DNA from: Chaenocephalus aceratus
Taxonomy: Eukaryota > Chordata > Actinopteri > Perciformes > Channichthyidae
DNA length: 64,000 nucleotides
NCBI GenBank assembly: GCA_023974075.1
Contig: CM043791.1
Location: 25,471,642 to 25,535,641 of the forward strand
Reading direction: 5' to 3'
Part shown: positions 58,545 to 64,000 of the stretch, one piece after another
Layout of the letters: the number at the start of each line of letters is the position of its first letter
How positions within the stretch are numbered: position 1 is the first letter of the stretch
Position numbers and translations under genes: made by a program
Notes under the pieces: model-generated
Database searches by the model: none
Told to the model about the DNA's origin: nothing
The model's input: only the letters and a program-made list of their open reading frames with translations

Positions 58545-61276
58545 AACTCCCAGGGTTGTGAAAATGGATGCAATATAAGAACCAAAGTGCTTTTACCACT
58601 TAGTTATACAGACCTCCTGTATTCAAGCTCACGAAACCAAACACGTTTCAGTTTACAGTGAGTTTTCATTTCATAACATGTCAATTTGAAAGCTTGATAT
58701 GGGGTCTTGCTCCTACCTTTTGTGGTACTATTATAGAATGATCATATCGAATCAGGGGTTAGATCTGACACTGAGATCCAGGTGAAATACTCATACAACA
58801 AATCACATATATTGTTAACTGCATCACATGACCTTGACCCTTTCCCTCCTACTCTGTGTATTTGTGTGTGTTTGGGGGGGGGGTGGTGATAAAAGATTTA
58901 TAGTGGTAAGATATAGACAGTCTGTTCACCCCTGAGGTTCGGTTCAATAGACTATTAGATCATGCCAGCTGCCTTCCAAAATAAGCACAGCAGAGAGATT
59001 TACGATAACTGCGAGATGGGGTATTTTAAATACATGCATATATTTTGAAATAGTGTTCTTTAAAAGGACATCCCTTCCAAACTATATCCTCTGTCTTATA
59101 ACTGTTGAACCCTACTGATATTGGACACCCGCTGACTTTCTCTGAGGTTTATATTTTTGATTTTGAAGGATCTATACAAATTGATTAATGCCTTCAGGTC
59201 CCCCTCAGGATGAACTGTAAGAAATGTGGAGTTCCCTTTCATTTTCTCTGCAGTGCATCATTAGATAACAATTTGAATTTGTGACCAAACAGTGGCAAAA
59301 CTATAGACATTCCCATCAGCCTCTGGTGTACTGTGTGCATCTGCAAACTATAGCGTGTTTACATTCCAAACTAAGACGTTTCACAAGGTAACCATTATAG
59401 CTCGAAACCATGTGTGTTATTTTCATTGTGAAGCATGCTAGCATAGCAGAGTTAGCTTTTAGCATAGCTGTGCCTAAATACACTCTTAAAACTCTTTGTC
59501 TTGTTAAATATTTAAAATACATCCCCCTTTCATTTACTGAGCCCACGCAACAACATATTCTATATACTGAATATGTGACACATATGAACCTTAAAAACAC
59601 TCAAACCTCACCTCCCACACACACAGCCTCCCTCCCATGAATCAGTCCAGCTGGCTAGTGAGGAGGTGAAGGAGGAGAGACCTTTCTAATGAGAGAGGAG
59701 GGGAAATCATGAGCTGCCAGAGGTGTCAATCTCCACAACAGCTGCAGACTCAACACTGTGCTCACATACACACACGTGTATATGCACACCAACACACTGA
59801 GAAACACTTACAACAGGCCCGATTTATAAAGCTGGATTGATTTCTCCTAAAGGGAATGGCCACATAGACAATTGATTAGGCAGCCCTGGGGACAGGCCGC
59901 TCAGAGGAGAGATGATTAAGTCATGGTGAGCCTACCTTCTGCTGCGCACTCACACACACAGGGCACATTTTTCACACCCAAAAAATAAAATGTATTTCTA
60001 AAATAGAACTTCCTTTGTTCTGCTGGTGGTGCTCTCATGGTAGTGATGCAGGGTAAGGAAATTCAAGATATAAAGAGCCGCATTTTAGCTTTTAAATGTA
60101 CAACTTTCTGTTCATTCAAAGGTTTAGTAGGACAAAGAACCTCTTAAAAATGCAAGCACAGACAAAGTATGACACACACGCAATTTAATTGGGCATTTTT
60201 AATTACCCTAAACGTGAGCTTTGTTTAACATCGGAGTCAAATTGATTAGATACGGTCTGCATGATTACGCATGGGCCTGTGTGAGTGTCTGTAAAAGACT
60301 TCCTGTCCCGCCTCTGCTTTGGTTGTGGTGGTCCCAGCTGGCATTGGGAGGGGGGAGGGATTAGCGATGCAAATATCCCTGTCAGACCTGCAGCTCCCGA
60401 GGGGTGCAGATGAATTATACTGATCTGGTTTAAACTAAGTGTGTGTGTATGTCTCTGTGTCTCTGTGTAGGGATGGGTGAACTCCATCTGCCTCTTCTCG
60501 GTTCACTTGTGAACACACACTCTGGACCTGAAGAGGCCGTGACACTAGCTGAGGAGGAGCCGTTCATAATGACCCACTCCGAGCACTGGGACGAGAGTCA
60601 GCAAGTTAGAGTGAGTGTTATTGTAAGTGCATGAGCAGGACATACTCTGCATCCTAATGACAGTCTAATTTCAAAACAAAGACATAGAGACTTCAAAGAA
60701 GAAAAATAGATAGAAAGTCCAATTTCAGTCTAAAAACTCTTTTAATATTCTCAGATTTGTTAAATCGCATAAGATAACAATCAACCATGCAATACGCAAT
60801 ACTCTCAGTTTGACTCTGATTCTCAGATTGTTTAGCAGAAGGAGGGTTATGTTACATTGACACAAAACGACAGTGCCCATGTTTATCCGACATTTCGCCC
60901 AGTGTGACTCATCGCTGTGTTTTTCATAGTCTTTGGACAACAATGGAAATCTGTGGCTCAGAGAAAGAAGCTATATCAGGCATTAGCTACACAGGCAATA
61001 CTTGGCGGGATACGTTTTGGTTTTAGGACTTGTTGAAAATAAGAAACACATGAAATATTGCCAGCCTTCTCTCTCAAAAGTAGAGGAAGTTCATGATGTT
61101 GATGTCTGATGGCGGCTTGGCTAGCAGGCAGAGTAAACTAAAAAATAAGGGAGTACAACTGCTGTCCACTTGGTTTCCTGTCTTAGGTCACTTGACTCGC
61201 CTCTCCATTAGAAAGAAGAAGAAAAAACCTCTCCAAAGACACACTAATGGCTCTGTCCTTGCAGGAGTAGTCTGCC

Positions 61277-61279
<3 letters not shown>

Positions 61280-61309
<30 letters not shown>
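61280..61309. repeat. (TG)n microsatellite
   Basis: 30 bp of TG directly before the dispersed repeat tail at 61319. Confidence 0.95.
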
Positions 61310-61310
<1 letters not shown>

Positions 61311-61318
61311 CTGTTGGT

Positions 61319-61375
61319 CGAACGCACTTATTGTAAGTCGCTTTGGATAAAAGCGTCAGCTAAATGCAATGTAAT
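61319..61375 (+). mobile_element. dispersed teleost repeat tail (GTCGCTTTGGATAAAAGCG)
   Basis: Contains attgtaagtcgctttggata and aaagcgtcagctaaatgc, a string scattered widely through fish genomes and usually a retroelement 3' end. It sits between two (TG)n tracts. Confidence 0.5.
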
Positions 61376-62999
61376 GTGTGTGTGAGAGAGTGTGTGTGTG
61401 TATGTGTGTTTGTGTGGGAACCTTAAATCCTTCTTTGACAAGTTTCTGTGTGGTGACTGTACGCATTTTAGAGTTCATTCATCTGCCCTTGTCTTCACCA
61501 GCAAGAGGTGCAGTTTTGTAGAATTAATATATGTTTGAGTAATGGCCCCTAGTTCTATTCTTTCCTTCCTTTCCTCCGGAGTTCATTTGTCCCTGTCCGG
61601 TCCACATGTGTGCACATATGTTAGTGTCACCGTAACACTCCTCGGGCTACAGTACCCTCATCACATGATAGATGTGTGTGGTTCAGCATTTCTGATCTGC
61701 ACCATACAAAGACTGTACCTCCATGGGGCTGCACAATTATAGCCAGAAATTATAATCATGATCATTTATTTAACAATACTGAAATCCTGATTATCTATTG
61801 ATTTGAGGAACATAATATTTTTAACATTTGAATAAATTCAGCACTGCTTTCACCTCCGTGTTGCGCCACATTTTCAAATCATGTACAATCTTTGCATCAA
61901 ATAAGACTTAAACTAAGGTTGGTTTTTTTAACGTAAATGCACTCGTTTACGTGTTTCCTATCTGCCATGTGCCATATTTATTTTTACCACCAATATCACT
62001 GTCGATCATGTTTGTTTGATTCTGGGAAGTTTAAAATCTTTAAAATCGATACATTAAATTACAATGGCAGTCCTAAAAATCAAACAAATGCTAGTAAAAT
62101 CCTTTGTGGATTTTGTTTAAGTTTTGCGCCAGACGTGTCACAAGGTAAAAGTGGTGATTACTTTGCATCTTTTACATGATTATTAAGTCTTAATTCCATC
62201 CTCTCTCTCCACTCAGAGTAGCATCCAGCCCTCTGCTGACCTCAAGACAGTTTGCAAAACAGGAAGCATTACAAAACACAGCCATTCCTGCACATCTGGA
62301 CAAGGCAGGACAAACACACGTGAACCCAAATGTGCACCCAGCCACAAACACAGGTGCACTTAAGTCTATCCGCTCCATCGGATGTCGCAACAGGAAATGA
62401 GATCCTTGAAGATCGGATCTGATATGTGACATGCATGGCTAACGAGCATATCGGAGCAAAATACTGCACACATAATTTGAACAGTTGTTGTGGTTCAAAG
62501 TCCAAGAATGCTCACATGACTAGTGTGTCAATTGAGAAGTTTGAGACAGAGAAGATATTGACAGAGAGTGTGTTTGGAGCAGCTGAGTGTGTTAAAATCC
62601 ATTTAAAACGGGCACCACTTATGTAACAGTAGATTCCATAACAGAGACAGAGGGATAAACAACACACTATCTGCCTTAGAAACACAGACATGTGTACAGA
62701 TGAACATATGACTAATAGATCAAGAATCCTCTGTGCATAATTTAGCAGGAAGTTAACAAGTCTTCACTCTCGCCAAACCTTCTAAACCCTGCTCTGAATG
62801 ATGACCCAAACACAAACATACATAACTAAACACACACCACTATATCTCCTTAACCACAGCCCTATCTGCTTAGAAGTCAGAGCGTTATCCGCTTAGAGGG
62901 GAAGATGAGGAAGCTTTAAGCGACTTAGTTCAGAGAAGTTTACTATCTCAGAAAGGAGGTCGAGACCTCACCAAGGTTACACTGAAAGAACACCTCTAG

Positions 63000-63002
<3 letters not shown>

Positions 63003-63072
<70 letters not shown>
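63003..63072. repeat. (TG)n microsatellite
   Basis: 70 bp of TG in the nav1 intron upstream of w1. Confidence 0.98.
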
Positions 63073-63074
<2 letters not shown>

Positions 63075-64000
63075 TCCTCTGTGACGAGCTGCACTGGAGG
63101 AGATTAAACGTGTGTGAGGTGCTTTGAGAGTTAAAAGATAAAGAGAGGTACAATCTAAAACACACAAATCACATATGCAAACAGGGCTGTCAAAAAAATC
63201 ACCTGAAGAAGAAAACACCGTTCGCTGCATGAGCGTGTGTGTTGTTTGTGTGGCAGCAGTATGAAACTTCAAATACCCACAGCTTTCAGGAGTGTCTGTT
63301 GTGCTTCCTGTGTATGCTTGAAATCTCTATACTAAAATCTAAATGCAGACTGAGCTGCACACACACTCGTGAGGCATAAACCCAGCATTGAGCCAAGGCA
63401 GACCATAATGTGTGGCAATGTTTGGGTGTATTTCTGTTCAAGAGAGTTTCCTGTGGAACTGTATTTTACGATGTACTTAAACCCAGCTGCAGCTCCGCGC
63501 TCACATGTCAGACAGACGGCCTGCACTTTTAATAAGGTGAGGCGCGACACGGTAGAGCTGATGACAGCAAGTAAATCCACTGCAAGTTGACACAATGATT
63601 TATCTTCTTGGTTATCCGATTAGTGTTTTACTCAATAAAATGTCAGAAAGAGGTGCAAATATAGTGACAGGTTCAAATATCTTGTTCTGTCTTACTTGGA
63701 AACCAACATTTATTTAGTTTGATATCATAGAAGGTTAGGAAAAACAAAAAATATACACACTAAGAAACTGGAACCATATACATTTGATGTTGATGGCGGG
63801 TGGATTAATCTAACTAAGGGTCGCTGACATGAATAACATCTTCCACCAAAGTATTTCATATTGTAAGATAGATATGTGGGAGATATATTGCCAGCTTACA
63901 ACTGACGCTGTTTCCATACAGCAGCTACGATATGCAGATATCATGAACAAAGGGCACCTTTATCTGGGACCTTTCATTAGCAGAAAACACAAATAGAACA

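Larger units (their letters stand above)
57729..64000 (-). other. nav1 intron upstream of w1 (partial)
   Basis: No exon matching the expected preceding NAV1 block (ending before PESQRKR) was found on the minus strand, so the upstream coding exon is beyond the window. Holds TG arrays and one or two dispersed repeat fragments. Confidence 0.65.

Overview
The window is vertebrate genomic DNA, almost certainly from a teleost fish and probably a percomorph. The signs are split genes with GT-AG introns, (CA)n/(TG)n arrays up to about 280 bp, several small inverted-repeat DNA transposons of fish type, and a compact intergenic gap. Nothing prokaryotic is present: no operons, CRISPR array or rRNA. Two protein-coding genes are supported, both on the minus strand, so transcription runs from high to low coordinates.

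(1) Positions 8393-57728 hold the 3' part of nav1 (neuron navigator 1). I resolved 29 coding exons by hand. Every junction has GT/AG signals and compatible phase. Together they give 5012 nt of open coding sequence, about 1669 residues and a stop. The protein runs from a conserved N-terminal segment through Ser/Pro-rich, EB1-binding-type and coiled-coil regions to a C-terminal AAA-type ATPase domain with Walker A and B motifs. The original 5' coding exon(s) lie beyond 64000. A 29-kb intron (26760-55732) contains a CpG-rich block at 40.8-41.3 kb. An ATG-started exon there splices in phase to the next nav1 exon, so an internal promoter for a shorter isoform is likely. The 3' UTR probably runs from 8392 to about 5.98 kb.

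(2) Positions 1-5651 hold the 5' part of a myosin-binding protein H gene (mybph). It has a TATA box, an Ala/Pro/Lys-rich first exon, an exon with a 15-bp minisatellite coding Ala-Ala-Asp-Ser-Pro/Leu repeats, and two exons forming one fibronectin type III domain. The downstream exons lie before position 1. Human NAV1 and MYBPH both map to 1q32.1, so the pairing fits conserved synteny.

Layout: 1-2187, mybph intron with a 612-bp hAT-type MITE; 2188-5591, mybph exons; 5592-5980, promoter and intergenic gap with a CTCF-like site; 5980-8392, nav1 3' UTR; 8393-20789, dense nav1 exons; 20790-26759, two more exons in long introns; 26760-55732, giant intron with the internal promoter candidate, MITEs and microsatellites; 55733-57728, two upstream exons; 57729-64000, intron.

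I did not find a new multi-gene system. The most interesting items are the candidate internal nav1 promoter and first exon, a 9-nt coding microexon, the expanded poly-Asp tract, the mybph pentapeptide minisatellite, and candidate insulator and RFX sites. Exon boundaries come from reading splice signals and reading frame, with family resemblance judged from memory; no alignment or database search was run.
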